From Paenibacillus urinalis (GTDB lineage Bacteria; Bacillota; Bacilli; Paenibacillales; Paenibacillaceae): a DNA stretch of 64,000 nucleotides. Shown here piece by piece: positions 9,200-17,335 of the stretch. The DNA lies in NCBI RefSeq assembly GCF_028747985.1, contig NZ_CP118108.1:3477501-3541500 (forward strand), read 5' to 3'. Under the pieces are notes generated by a model, which worked only from the letters and a program-made list of their open reading frames with translations, was not told where the DNA came from and made no database searches. The position numbers were made by a program, and so were the translations under genes. Positions within the stretch are counted from its first letter, which is position 1; every line of letters begins with the position of its first letter.

Positions 9200-10531
9200 T
9201 TAATCACTCATTCCTTCCTGTTCCATCTCTTGCGGGATATTATCCGGTTCCGTTACACCTGCCTGTTTTGGTAAACGATATCCGATGACCTGATTGCTCG
9301 ACCGGACAATCTGTTTCCATTCATCTTTTACTTTCTCCCACTCATCAAGTGAGAAGAATTTGATCTCTGCTACAGTCTCATCCGTATCGATCAGCTTGAA
9401 GCGAAGATATTTATCCTTGACCGATTTCGTATCCAGTGTAACATTTCCGTGCTGCTCCGGCTTAAGGTTGAAATAAAACCGATCCTGATCATCACGGTAC
9501 TGCTGCATAACAAAGGTCATGTCATCCTTCCCGTTCCACTGATAGAAGGAATAGAAGTAGAGCTTCTCGCTGTCGACAAACATCTCCCAGCCTGGCGGAA
9601 TTTCGAGCAGTCCAAATTCAACAATTCCATCGTTGTTAATATCTTCACTCACGATTTTTCGCGGCTTGAAGGTGATATCTATTCCTTTATAAGCCTCAAC
9701 AAGCTGGTTGTTCTCCATATACACAACATCTGTGTAGGAATTGGATGCATCTAGACCGATATCAAGTAAAATACCTGTATGATTCGGTGAGATTTTACCC
9801 GCCGATACGTTGTAGAAGTCCCTCATGCGAGTTTCGATTGTCAGCTTGTCAATCGGTTCGAACACTTCATCTATATATTGATAGACCGTTACGGTTCCTT
9901 GACCGCTTGTCGGCAATATATTCATGATCGTCAGATCATTAATGCCGTCCCCATTCATATCCATTGGATTGCGGGACTCATCTACAATGACATACTTGGA
10001 ATAAGGCATTTCCAGTATCTTTTGAAGGGTGCTGCCATTATAACTATAGGATGCAAGCCAGTTCTGGGCATTCTGTTCCACACTGTTCGAGAAGCCGGCG
10101 ATAATTTCCAGATCGTCATCTCCTGTGATGTCTTGCAGCCGGAATGAATTGAGGACCGATCCAAGACCATCAAAGGTTAATTTCTTAACCCAGGTCACCC
10201 CTCGCTTCTCAAGCACCATCCCATGGATTTTCACTTCTTCATCCGGTGTGTCATAGAAGACGACGGCCTCCATCACTCCGTCATTATTCAAGTCTTTCTG
10301 AATAATCTTGTTAGACATCTCTCTTGGCTGTGTAATCGTAGAGCCTTCAGGTAATTCCCCCTGAATAACGCTGAGCAGATTCTCCCGCTCCGATGTCAGC
10401 TGCGGCGTTTTCATAAGCGACTTGGGATCGTTGAAAGAATCAAGTCCGTTCGCGCAGGCAGTAAGCAGCATAAGTACGGCAAACAGCAGCACTGCATGAA
10501 ATATCCTTTTTATATGTTGTGCATTTAACAC
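9200..10531 (-). CDS. Lipoprotein with integrin-like (FG-GAP/VCBS-type) repeats
   Basis: A predicted lipoprotein on the outer face of the membrane. The N-terminus has a hydrophobic stretch and a lipobox LLTAC (Cys about 26). The body contains repeated acidic loops of the type DLNNDGVMEAVVFYD, DITGDDDLEIIAGF, DMNGDGINDLTIM and DINNDGIVEFGLLE, the calcium-binding D-x-D/N-x-D-G pattern of beta-propeller repeats. The start is GTG at 10531 with only a weak GAGTGAT site, so the exact N-terminus is uncertain. Sitting between the ABC ATPase and the response regulator, it may be a sensor accessory protein; that is inference. Confidence 0.75.
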   Translation of the reverse strand: MLNAQHIKRIFHAVLLFAVLMLLTACANGLDSFNDPKSLMKTPQLTSERENLLSVIQGELPEGSTITQPREMSNKIIQKDLNNDGVMEAVVFYDTPDEEVKIHGMVLEKRGVTWVKKLTFDGLGSVLNSFRLQDITGDDDLEIIAGFSNSVEQNAQNWLASYSYNGSTLQKILEMPYSKYVIVDESRNPMDMNGDGINDLTIMNILPTSGQGTVTVYQYIDEVFEPIDKLTIETRMRDFYNVSAGKISPNHTGILLDIGLDASNSYTDVVYMENNQLVEAYKGIDITFKPRKIVSEDINNDGIVEFGLLEIPPGWEMFVDSEKLYFYSFYQWNGKDDMTFVMQQYRDDQDRFYFNLKPEQHGNVTLDTKSVKDKYLRFKLIDTDETVAEIKFFSLDEWEKVKDEWKQIVRSSNQVIGYRLPKQAGVTEPDNIPQEMEQEGMSD

Positions 10532-10551
10532 CTGATCACTCTTTTCACTCG

Positions 10552-11277
10552 TTAAATCTTGTTTTTTTCGTGCATGGTCAGACGCCGGCCCCGGATATCA
10601 AAGGCAATTTTTCCTTCAGATAGCCCCCATATCCTTGCCGCATGACGTTCCGCTAGCTCGATAGGAAGTACGGCAATCACAGTAACATTCTCTTCCGAGC
10701 ACAGCTTCTTAAAGTTCTCAAGCACACTGTCTGCTGACTTCGGATCGAGTCCAATAACAGGCTCATCCGCCAAAATAACCTTGGCGCCATGAGTCAGTGC
10801 TCTTGCGATCGCCACACGCTGCCGCTCTCCGCCGCTAAGCTGTCCAGCCTTCATATGGGCTTTATCTAGCAAGCCCACACTCTCAATAATGTCCATGGCT
10901 CCCATATAATCATCCGAACGTACCATCCCGGTCACCATTCTCCACCAAGGCGTTTGCCCTGAACGACCAATAAGTACATTCTTGAGCACCGTCTTATTCG
11001 TGAACAGCTCTGGATTCTGCTCCAAATAGGCCCATTCGCGCTTAATCTGCTTTTTACCAGCATAACCAGCACCGAAGATATCCGTACCATGTACCGTAAA
11101 TTTTCCTTTATCCCATTGCTCCTTCAGGGCCAAACAACGAAGAAGCGTGCTCTTACCGCTGCCGCTGCCGCCCACAATCCCGATAAATTCCCCTTGCTGC
11201 ATGTCAAAGCTTATCTCACGAAGCACCGGAAGCTTGTCCGCACCTACGCTTTTTGCTAGATTCTCTACTCTGATCAT
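10552..11277 (-). CDS. ABC transporter ATP-binding protein, PhnC-like, without permease
   Basis: A complete nucleotide-binding subunit: Walker A GGSGSGKST (about 36-44), Q-loop YLEQNPELFTNK, signature LSGGERQRVAIARAL, Walker B VILADEPV. Overall it resembles phosphonate/amino-acid importer ATPases. No permease or binding protein gene lies next to it, so either the permease is encoded elsewhere or the protein serves the regulatory operon in another way. ATG at 11277 has GAGGAG about 12 bases upstream. It is followed after 20 bp by the lipoprotein gene. Confidence 0.85.
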   Translation of the reverse strand: MIRVENLAKSVGADKLPVLREISFDMQQGEFIGIVGGSGSGKSTLLRCLALKEQWDKGKFTVHGTDIFGAGYAGKKQIKREWAYLEQNPELFTNKTVLKNVLIGRSGQTPWWRMVTGMVRSDDYMGAMDIIESVGLLDKAHMKAGQLSGGERQRVAIARALTHGAKVILADEPVIGLDPKSADSVLENFKKLCSEENVTVIAVLPIELAERHAARIWGLSEGKIAFDIRGRRLTMHEKNKI

Positions 11278-11364
11278 TTACGCTTTAACTCCTCTTATCC
11301 GTAGATTGTATATTCTTAGTTTATTGGAAAAAGAGTCGATTTACCATATGAGAACAAACATTCC

Positions 11365-12546
11365 TCAGATTAGATTTGTTTTTGATCCCTGTTTCGATCG
11401 AAAAAAGAAGCCTGCTATTCCAAATACCAGGTAACAGCCGCCAAGAAGCCAGAACATGGCACCCGGAGCACCGAGCCCCAGCATGATACCTCCTAGATTC
11501 GGCCCTAAGATGCTTCCTATATTAAATTGAAAAGAAGCGACAACATTTGCAGATGGAAGCAGCTGCTTCGGAAGAATATCAGCAGCATATGCGAGCCCCA
11601 GTGAGAAGAAGGAGCCCACAAGCCCACCGGCAAGTGTAAGTAGAATCAAGGTATACCAAAAATGAGTACCGACCATTGGAATCATTAGAAAGAATAAACC
11701 TCCTAATATTCCGCTGATCATCAGTATCTTTTTACGCCCGTATTTGTCACTAAGTGCACCTAACGGGAGCTGCAGCAGCAGTCCGCCAATCCCTACAAAG
11801 GGCAGGAGCGTTGAAATGTCATTCTCAGAGAATCCGATTCGAAGCCCATATATTGGGAAGTTACTGTTCATTCCCGACTCCATATAACCGTACAGGAAGG
11901 CTGGCAGGAGTGCATACCACGCAAGCATGAAGCCTATTCTGTACCGCCCCTTGACCTGCTGCGTCGTACTCATTTTCTCCGGGCGTGTATCCGGCAGTCG
12001 TAGTGCAAGGAACAGCACAACAAGCATGATTAGAAACAATATGACGAACGGCAGCATTTGATTGTAATCCAGCAATTTAATACCTAGTGGTCCAAGACTA
12101 AATCCGATACCGTATGACATTCCGTAAATCGATATATTTCTTCCTCTTGAGCCCGGAGGCGTCACCAGCAGAACCCACAGCTGTGTTGCATAGTGTAATG
12201 CGCTGTCTCCAATTCCGACGAGGAACCGAAGCAGAAACCATAACCGCAGATCCGGGAAAACCGGAAATAAAATTAACGGGATCATGACTACAATAAGTCC
12301 TGCAACAATCAGTTTCTTAAAGCCGACTGCACCCAGAATTCGTTCTGCAACCAAAGTCATTGCAAAAGAACCGACATACATGACTGCGGCATTCATGCCG
12401 TTCACACTTGAGGATACGCCCATCTTCTCAATAAATATGGAAAGAACGGGTAATAATAAACCTTGACTTAAGCCTGCTACAATAATAATTGCGATTAAGA
12501 TCAAAAAATGCCGTGATGATCCTTCTTGGTGTATTCCCTTCTTCAA
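11365..12546 (-). CDS. MFS transporter (DHA1-like)
   Basis: A 12-TM drug/metabolite exporter candidate. Hydrophobic helices alternate with short loops; the loop motif GALSDKYGRKKILM (between TM8 and TM9) is the repeated MFS motif A. The annotated start is TTG at 12546, which has AAAGGTAGG 6 bases upstream. A longer version from ATG 12588 is possible but has no good ribosome site. 393 residues fits the family. It ends 87 bp before the ABC ATPase and may be read through into that operon, though that gap is long enough for a separate promoter. Confidence 0.8.
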   Translation of the reverse strand: MKKGIHQEGSSRHFLILIAIIIVAGLSQGLLLPVLSIFIEKMGVSSSVNGMNAAVMYVGSFAMTLVAERILGAVGFKKLIVAGLIVVMIPLILFPVFPDLRLWFLLRFLVGIGDSALHYATQLWVLLVTPPGSRGRNISIYGMSYGIGFSLGPLGIKLLDYNQMLPFVILFLIMLVVLFLALRLPDTRPEKMSTTQQVKGRYRIGFMLAWYALLPAFLYGYMESGMNSNFPIYGLRIGFSENDISTLLPFVGIGGLLLQLPLGALSDKYGRKKILMISGILGGLFFLMIPMVGTHFWYTLILLTLAGGLVGSFFSLGLAYAADILPKQLLPSANVVASFQFNIGSILGPNLGGIMLGLGAPGAMFWLLGGCYLVFGIAGFFFRSKQGSKTNLI

Positions 12547-12759
12547 TGCGAACCTACCTTTCACTTGAACAAAAAGAAAAATCGTCATCGCTGACGACCT
12601 GTCACTGTCCTCTATTATAGCCCTCCGGCTGAGGAAACGGGTTACAAAGTATTCAACATTATAGTGGACAATACGCCCAAATACAAGCGATAATGAAATG
12701 AACGCTTACTTTTCGTAAAAGATAAGCTGATACCTGTGATAGGAGGTCTGTTTATACAG

Positions 12760-13677
12760 ATGAGTTATCAGGTGAAAGTTGACGTTTCTCCCATTTATGA
12801 GCTGCTGAACAGCTTTATGGTTTATGTAACAAGAAGATGGGTTCGCAGTCTTGATCTCGGTCCAGAATGGATTGAGAACATAGACAGCACATTAAGCTTG
12901 GATGTACGGGAATCCATTAGAGCTGCTGCTGCTTGGCCTTTCAGCGATTATGATGTGCTGTTTGCATGGACGGCACTGCGGGAGCAGACGAGCGAGGTAC
13001 AGCCATTCCTTGAAGAAATGGCGGGCAGGCCTATTGAGGAGCTCTTTCAAATGGTCCGTCCCTTGCTTCCAGATCTGACGGTTGAGCAGGCTTCCCGAAT
13101 ACGGGATCATTACATCCCTCTGCTTCAGCTATGGGACAAGCATTATTATCAATCGCTTCTTCCCGAATACCGAAAGCTTATAGAGGAAGACAGCTCCGAG
13201 AAAGAACTGCTATTGACGAAGATGAGTCCTGACCGACTGGTGGACTATGCAACAGCAGGCCTTATCGTAGAAGACATTCCGGGGTTAAAAAAAATTATAT
13301 TGTTTCCAACCGTTCATAACAGACCGATTAATATGTATTGCTTCTACGAAGGTATGCTATTAATTCAGTATCCGGTTGATGTGCCTGAAGAGCGTGATGA
13401 TGAACCGCCTGTCAGCCTGCTGAGACTAACCGAAGCCATTTCTGATCCTGAGAGATTACGCTTGCTTCGTTATATATCTAATCAGCCTAAATCCATTAAA
13501 CAGATGTCCAGTGAGCTCAGTCAGTCCGAAGAATTTCTTCGTCCCCATCTTATGGCTCTGCGTGTATCCGGCTTGCTGCAAACCCACTTAGGTGAGGATC
13601 AAAGTGAAAAATATAGCCTGAGAACGGATGGACTATCGGAGCTTAACATGTATCTGGAAGCTTACATTCAAATATGA
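12760..13677 (+). CDS. ArsR-like winged-helix regulator
   Basis: A 305-residue protein whose C-terminal about 80 residues form a winged helix: SDPERLRLLRYISNQPKSIK, then LSQSEEFLRPHLMALRVSGLL, the helix-turn-helix arrangement of ArsR-type repressors. The N-terminal about 220 residues are helical and acidic, without a recognised ligand domain. ATG 12760 is preferred because AGGAGG lies at 12741-12746; the 13-base spacing is long, and the frame opens at GTG 12736. It is divergent from the MFS gene, so it may regulate that exporter, and it ends with a 4-base overlap of the longest reading frame of the following HAD gene. Confidence 0.7.
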   Translation: MSYQVKVDVSPIYELLNSFMVYVTRRWVRSLDLGPEWIENIDSTLSLDVRESIRAAAAWPFSDYDVLFAWTALREQTSEVQPFLEEMAGRPIEELFQMVRPLLPDLTVEQASRIRDHYIPLLQLWDKHYYQSLLPEYRKLIEEDSSEKELLLTKMSPDRLVDYATAGLIVEDIPGLKKIILFPTVHNRPINMYCFYEGMLLIQYPVDVPEERDDEPPVSLLRLTEAISDPERLRLLRYISNQPKSIKQMSSELSQSEEFLRPHLMALRVSGLLQTHLGEDQSEKYSLRTDGLSELNMYLEAYIQI

Positions 13678-13706
13678 CAACGTTAGAACAGCAAGGAGTG
13701 AAAATA

Positions 13707-14459
13707 ATGAAATCCTACGTACCGCAGCAGATTATATTTGATCTTGACGATACACTCATACACTGCAACAAATACTTCAATTTAACGCTCGGTGCGTTTT
13801 ACGAACTCATGCAGGAATGGTTTTGCGATTACAACATTACAATTGATGAAGTGAGATCGAAGCAAATTGAGATCGATGTGTCCGGGGTTAACATTTTCGG
13901 CTTTGCCTCCCAGCACTTCCCGCAATCCCTGATTGATACATACGTATTTTTCTCCAAAAAAGTTCACAGAGCCATCGACCAGGATGAACAGGCCCAGCTC
14001 CAAAAGCTAGGTATGAGCGTATACGAGCAGGAGGTCGAAGCTTATCCTGGCATGGTAGAAACGCTGGAGCTGCTTCGTGACCAGGGTCATACGCTCCATC
14101 TGTATACAGGTGGAGAGCATATGATCCAGCAGCGCAAAATCGACCAAATGAAGCTTGGCGAGTACTTTGATGATCGAATCTATATTACGAAGCACAAAAA
14201 TATTGAAGCACTCGAAGCCATCATTTCGAAGGGGAATTTTGACCGCTCCGTCACCTGGATGATTGGCAACTCGCTGCGTACGGATATTGAGCCCGCGATT
14301 TCTGCAGGAATTCACGCAATCTACATCGAGCAGGACGTGGAATGGCAATATAACGTAATTCAGCTGAACAAGCCGGACAATTATTCCTTATACACGATCA
14401 AGAAGCTGGTCGATGTTCCTGATGTAATCCAAGGATACTTATCAGGTCTACAAAATTAG
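13707..14459 (+). CDS. HAD superfamily hydrolase
   Basis: A phosphatase-type protein: motif I IIFDLDDTLIHC (Asp nucleophile and +2 Asp), motif II LHLYTGG, a Lys in ITKHKN, and motif IV WMIGNSLRTDI. ATG 13707 was chosen because AAGGAGTG lies 6 bases upstream; a longer frame opens at 13674 inside the regulator gene. 250 residues. Substrate unknown. It is co-transcribed with the preceding regulator gene (29 bp gap) and closed by an intrinsic terminator. Confidence 0.82.
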   Translation: MKSYVPQQIIFDLDDTLIHCNKYFNLTLGAFYELMQEWFCDYNITIDEVRSKQIEIDVSGVNIFGFASQHFPQSLIDTYVFFSKKVHRAIDQDEQAQLQKLGMSVYEQEVEAYPGMVETLELLRDQGHTLHLYTGGEHMIQQRKIDQMKLGEYFDDRIYITKHKNIEALEAIISKGNFDRSVTWMIGNSLRTDIEPAISAGIHAIYIEQDVEWQYNVIQLNKPDNYSLYTIKKLVDVPDVIQGYLSGLQN

Positions 14460-14470
14460 GTGTAATTTAC

Positions 14471-14530
14471 AAAAGAACTGTCCACTCCCCTTAAGTTCGC
14501 TTTCTTGGGGTGTGAGACAGTTCTTTTTAT
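14471..14530 (+). terminator. Intrinsic terminator after the HAD gene
   Basis: A long stem of AAAAGAACTGTC (14471-14482) with GACAGTTCTTTT (14516-14527), plus an inner ACTCCCC/GGGGTGT pairing, is followed by T-rich sequence. The convergent topB ends 39 bp further on. Confidence 0.85.
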
Positions 14531-14568
14531 GTGGGTTATATGCTCGTTTGAGTCGGGATCAACTGCAA

Positions 14569-16914
14569 CTACTCACGCTCTAGTGTCAGCTTCCCTGTTG
14601 CTTCATCGGCCAGGACAATTCTCGCTTTATTGACAGCTCCTGTACTTGTCTTAAATGACAACAGCTGTGTCTTGCCTTTGGACAGCAACGACTCAAGCAT
14701 CTTCTCGGAGATTTGTTTGCCCGCAAAATCCTTCCATATGACAAATCCGCAGCCTTGCTTGAAATGACTGCAGCCATATCCTTTACGGCCTTCAATGATT
14801 GTCCCGCCGCAGCCCGGACGCGGGCAGCTGCCGAGTGCGGTACGCCTACTAGAAGTCTTGGCAGACCCCGATGTACGGGTTGACGCAGCAAGGGAACCTG
14901 TGGCAGATGATGCTGTCGATACTCGGGAAGCTGAACTTCCTTTAGATATAGAGGAAGTATTCGACGCAGACGATTTACTCGAACCAGCTGATGCTGACAC
15001 TCTTGTCCCTCGCTTGGTGCCCTTAGCGCTGCGGCCTCCTCTGCCTCTCTTATTCATATCCTCATCTCCAAAAGCATCCTTCGCTGCAGGCTGCTGTACA
15101 CGGACCTTCTCAATGATGGAGATCGTGAACCGTTTAACATTGTCCATGAACTTGTCCTGTGCAGCTTCACCCTTGGATATTTGATTCAGCCTGCGCTCCC
15201 ATTGTCCTGTCATTTCCGGAGAAGCGAGCAGATCGACTCCCGCACTACGAATTAACTCTATAGCGGTGCGGCCTTTTTGTGTTATCGTCATCTTCTTGCC
15301 CGTCAGCTGGATGTAACCAACCTGCTTAAGCCGTTCAATAGTCGCTGCTCTTGTCGCTGGAGTTCCAAGGCCTGCGTCCTTCATCGCATCTCTAAGCTCA
15401 TCATTCTCAATCTGCTTTCCTGCACTTTCCATCGCTTTCAACAGAGTTCCTTCCGTGTAGCTCTTCGGCGGCTGAGTCTGCTTCTCTTTCATTTCGCTCT
15501 TCTTGCATGAGACCGGCTGCTCGCTGTTCAGATGGAAAGGCTCAGACGTATGCTCCTCCTGCTCCTCATCATCCCCGTCTTTCTTGCTTCGGCGCTTCTT
15601 GGCAGCGGAATCCTCTGGTGGCAGAACAACCTTCCAGCCTAAGGACAGCAGCTCCTTCACATTTGTTTTGAAGGTCTCTTTTTCCACTTCCGTAAAAACA
15701 GTATGCTGCTTGTACTCCGCCGGCGGATAGAAATGAGATAGAAAACGGCGCACGATCAGATCATAGATCTGATTCTCGTCTTTACTTAAAGAGCCCGCTT
15801 TCTTGAGTGTGGGCAAGATGGCGTGATGATCCTCGACGCGCTGTGGATTGCAGACACTTCGATTACCTTTGTGCACAAATGAAGGATTCGCCCCTTCCGC
15901 CAGCTCGGCGTAAGGTCCATTTTTCAGCAGCTGTAGAGTCTTCTGCATGCCATCAATATTTTGCTCGGTCACATAATTCGAATTCGTCCGCGGGTAAGAA
16001 ATAACCTTGTGCTTCTCATACAGTGCCTGAGCAATATCCAATGTTTTTTTGGCAGGAAAACCAAACTTGGCGTTGGCCTCTCGCTGCAATAGCGTCAGGT
16101 CATACAGCTTAAACGGGTATTCCTTCGTATTCTTCACATCGTATTTGGCGATGCGTCCCTGCTTGCCTTTGACCTTGTCCGCTATATTCTGGGCGACATC
16201 ACTGGACGTCAGCCGATCGCCTTGCCACACACCTCGATACTCCGTCTTCTCCTGCTTGAAGGTGGCTGCGACTTCATAGTAGGTCAGAGAATCAAAGGCT
16301 TCAATTTCCTTCTCCCGGTCATAAATAAGGGCAAGGACAGGCGTTTGTACTCTGCCGACAGACAGAAGGGCATTATGTCTAGTGGTAAAGGCTCTCGATG
16401 CATTCATTCCAATCAGCCAATCTGCCTCGCTCCGTGCTCTTGCCGCTTCCGTCAAATGATAGAAATCCGACGCGTCATGCAGCTGGTCGAAGCCGCGTTT
16501 AATGCTCTCAGCTGTCAAATCCGAAATCCACAGCCGCTTAACAGGCTGGCTCAGCTTAAGCTGCTGCTGGATGAGGTCGAATATATACTGACCCTCACGC
16601 CCTGCATCACACGCATTGATGATCAGATTCGCCTTTCGCGCGAGCTCCCCAATGGTTTTGAGCTGATCCTTCGTCTTCGGATTCGGTACAATCTTGAATC
16701 GATCGGGTATGATGGGCAGATCATCAATACTCCATCTCTTGTACTTGGAGTCATATGCCTCCGGCTGAGCCAGTCCCAGCAAATGGCCAATCGCCCAAGT
16801 AATGATGTACCTTTCTCCCTCCAGATACGTTCGGTTGTTTTTGGCACGCGGTTCCACCACGGCTGCTATCGTTCGTCCCATGTCGGGCTTTTCCGCGATA
16901 ATGAGCGTCTTCAT
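14569..16914 (-). CDS. topB: DNA topoisomerase III
   Basis: A type IA topoisomerase that passes single strands to decatenate and resolve recombination intermediates. TOPRIM: MKTLIIAEKPDMGRTIA at the start and INACDAGREGQYIFDLI (acidic triad). Active-site Tyr in VISYPRTNSNYV (about 312). The core ends near 620 and is followed by a Ser/Ala/Thr/Gly-rich, basic linker of about 70 residues, then a single zinc-ribbon-like C-terminal domain (CPRPGCGGTI... YGCSHFKQGCGFVIWK, four Cys) and a short tail domain. 781 residues, longer than the usual about 720 because of the linker. AGGGAGGAACGG precedes the ATG. Confidence 0.95.
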   Translation of the reverse strand: MKTLIIAEKPDMGRTIAAVVEPRAKNNRTYLEGERYIITWAIGHLLGLAQPEAYDSKYKRWSIDDLPIIPDRFKIVPNPKTKDQLKTIGELARKANLIINACDAGREGQYIFDLIQQQLKLSQPVKRLWISDLTAESIKRGFDQLHDASDFYHLTEAARARSEADWLIGMNASRAFTTRHNALLSVGRVQTPVLALIYDREKEIEAFDSLTYYEVAATFKQEKTEYRGVWQGDRLTSSDVAQNIADKVKGKQGRIAKYDVKNTKEYPFKLYDLTLLQREANAKFGFPAKKTLDIAQALYEKHKVISYPRTNSNYVTEQNIDGMQKTLQLLKNGPYAELAEGANPSFVHKGNRSVCNPQRVEDHHAILPTLKKAGSLSKDENQIYDLIVRRFLSHFYPPAEYKQHTVFTEVEKETFKTNVKELLSLGWKVVLPPEDSAAKKRRSKKDGDDEEQEEHTSEPFHLNSEQPVSCKKSEMKEKQTQPPKSYTEGTLLKAMESAGKQIENDELRDAMKDAGLGTPATRAATIERLKQVGYIQLTGKKMTITQKGRTAIELIRSAGVDLLASPEMTGQWERRLNQISKGEAAQDKFMDNVKRFTISIIEKVRVQQPAAKDAFGDEDMNKRGRGGRSAKGTKRGTRVSASAGSSKSSASNTSSISKGSSASRVSTASSATGSLAASTRTSGSAKTSSRRTALGSCPRPGCGGTIIEGRKGYGCSHFKQGCGFVIWKDFAGKQISEKMLESLLSKGKTQLLSFKTSTGAVNKARIVLADEATGKLTLERE

Positions 16915-16953
16915 CCGTCCGTTCCTCCCTATTTTAGCCCTGTACGAGCCAAA

Positions 16954-16988
16954 AAGGAGCTTCCCTCATATTTTGACGGAAGCTCCTT
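16954..16988 (-). terminator. Hairpin with U-run in the topB leader
   Basis: An 11-bp perfect stem (16954-16964 with 16978-16988, arm AAGGAGCTTCC) with a 13-base loop is followed on the minus strand by TTTTT. It lies only 39 bp before the topB start, after the separate gltD terminator (17250-17287), so it is either a second back-up terminator or an attenuator for topB. Confidence 0.7.
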
Positions 16989-17094
16989 GCTTCTAAGTAC
17001 CCTCATTATAGCAGAAAACTTGATGTTTCGTAAGTTTCAAGCATTTTTGCTGTATCGCGCCGTTCCGTGAACGAATGGGTCTGCTGGACGCCAA

Positions 17095-17148
17095 TTGCCC
17101 GCTGATTTTTATAATTCAATATACAATAGGTATAAAATCAGCGGGCAA
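17095..17148. repeat. 18-19 bp inverted repeat in the gltD-topB gap
   Basis: Arms TTGCCCGCTGATTTTTATA (17095-17113) and TATAAAATCAGCGGGCAA (17131-17148) are complementary but for one extra T, around a 17-base AT-rich centre. No U-run follows on either strand, so it is not a standard terminator. The 421-bp gap 16915-17335 holds this repeat and two terminator-like hairpins; no gene was seen. Confidence 0.75.
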
Positions 17149-17249
17149 AAGCGCACGCTTCGCTCCCTCAGCCCCATTTCGTTCCCTCCACTATACATAC
17201 AGCTGAACTACTTTCAAAAAACGAGAACATCAAGTTAAAGGAAGGAAGC

Positions 17250-17287
17250 AAAAGCCCCTATGAACTTAGGAAAGTTTCATAGGGGCT
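17250..17287 (-). terminator. gltD intrinsic terminator
   Basis: A 12-bp stem (17253-17264 AGCCCCTATGAA with 17276-17287) is followed by TTTT on the minus strand, 49 bp after the gltD stop. Confidence 0.8.
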
Positions 17288-17335
17288 GATATGATATTGA
17301 AGATAATACCGGTAGCACGGGTACGAAATTATAAA

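Noticed and set aside
12574..12600. Small palindrome CGTCATCGCTGACG before the MFS gene as an operator
   Set aside because: Imperfect, overlaps a possible coding start, and has no second copy near the divergent regulator.
16222..17070. 282-codon plus-strand frame opposite topB
   Set aside because: Antisense to the topB TOPRIM region; no ribosome site and no recognisable motif.
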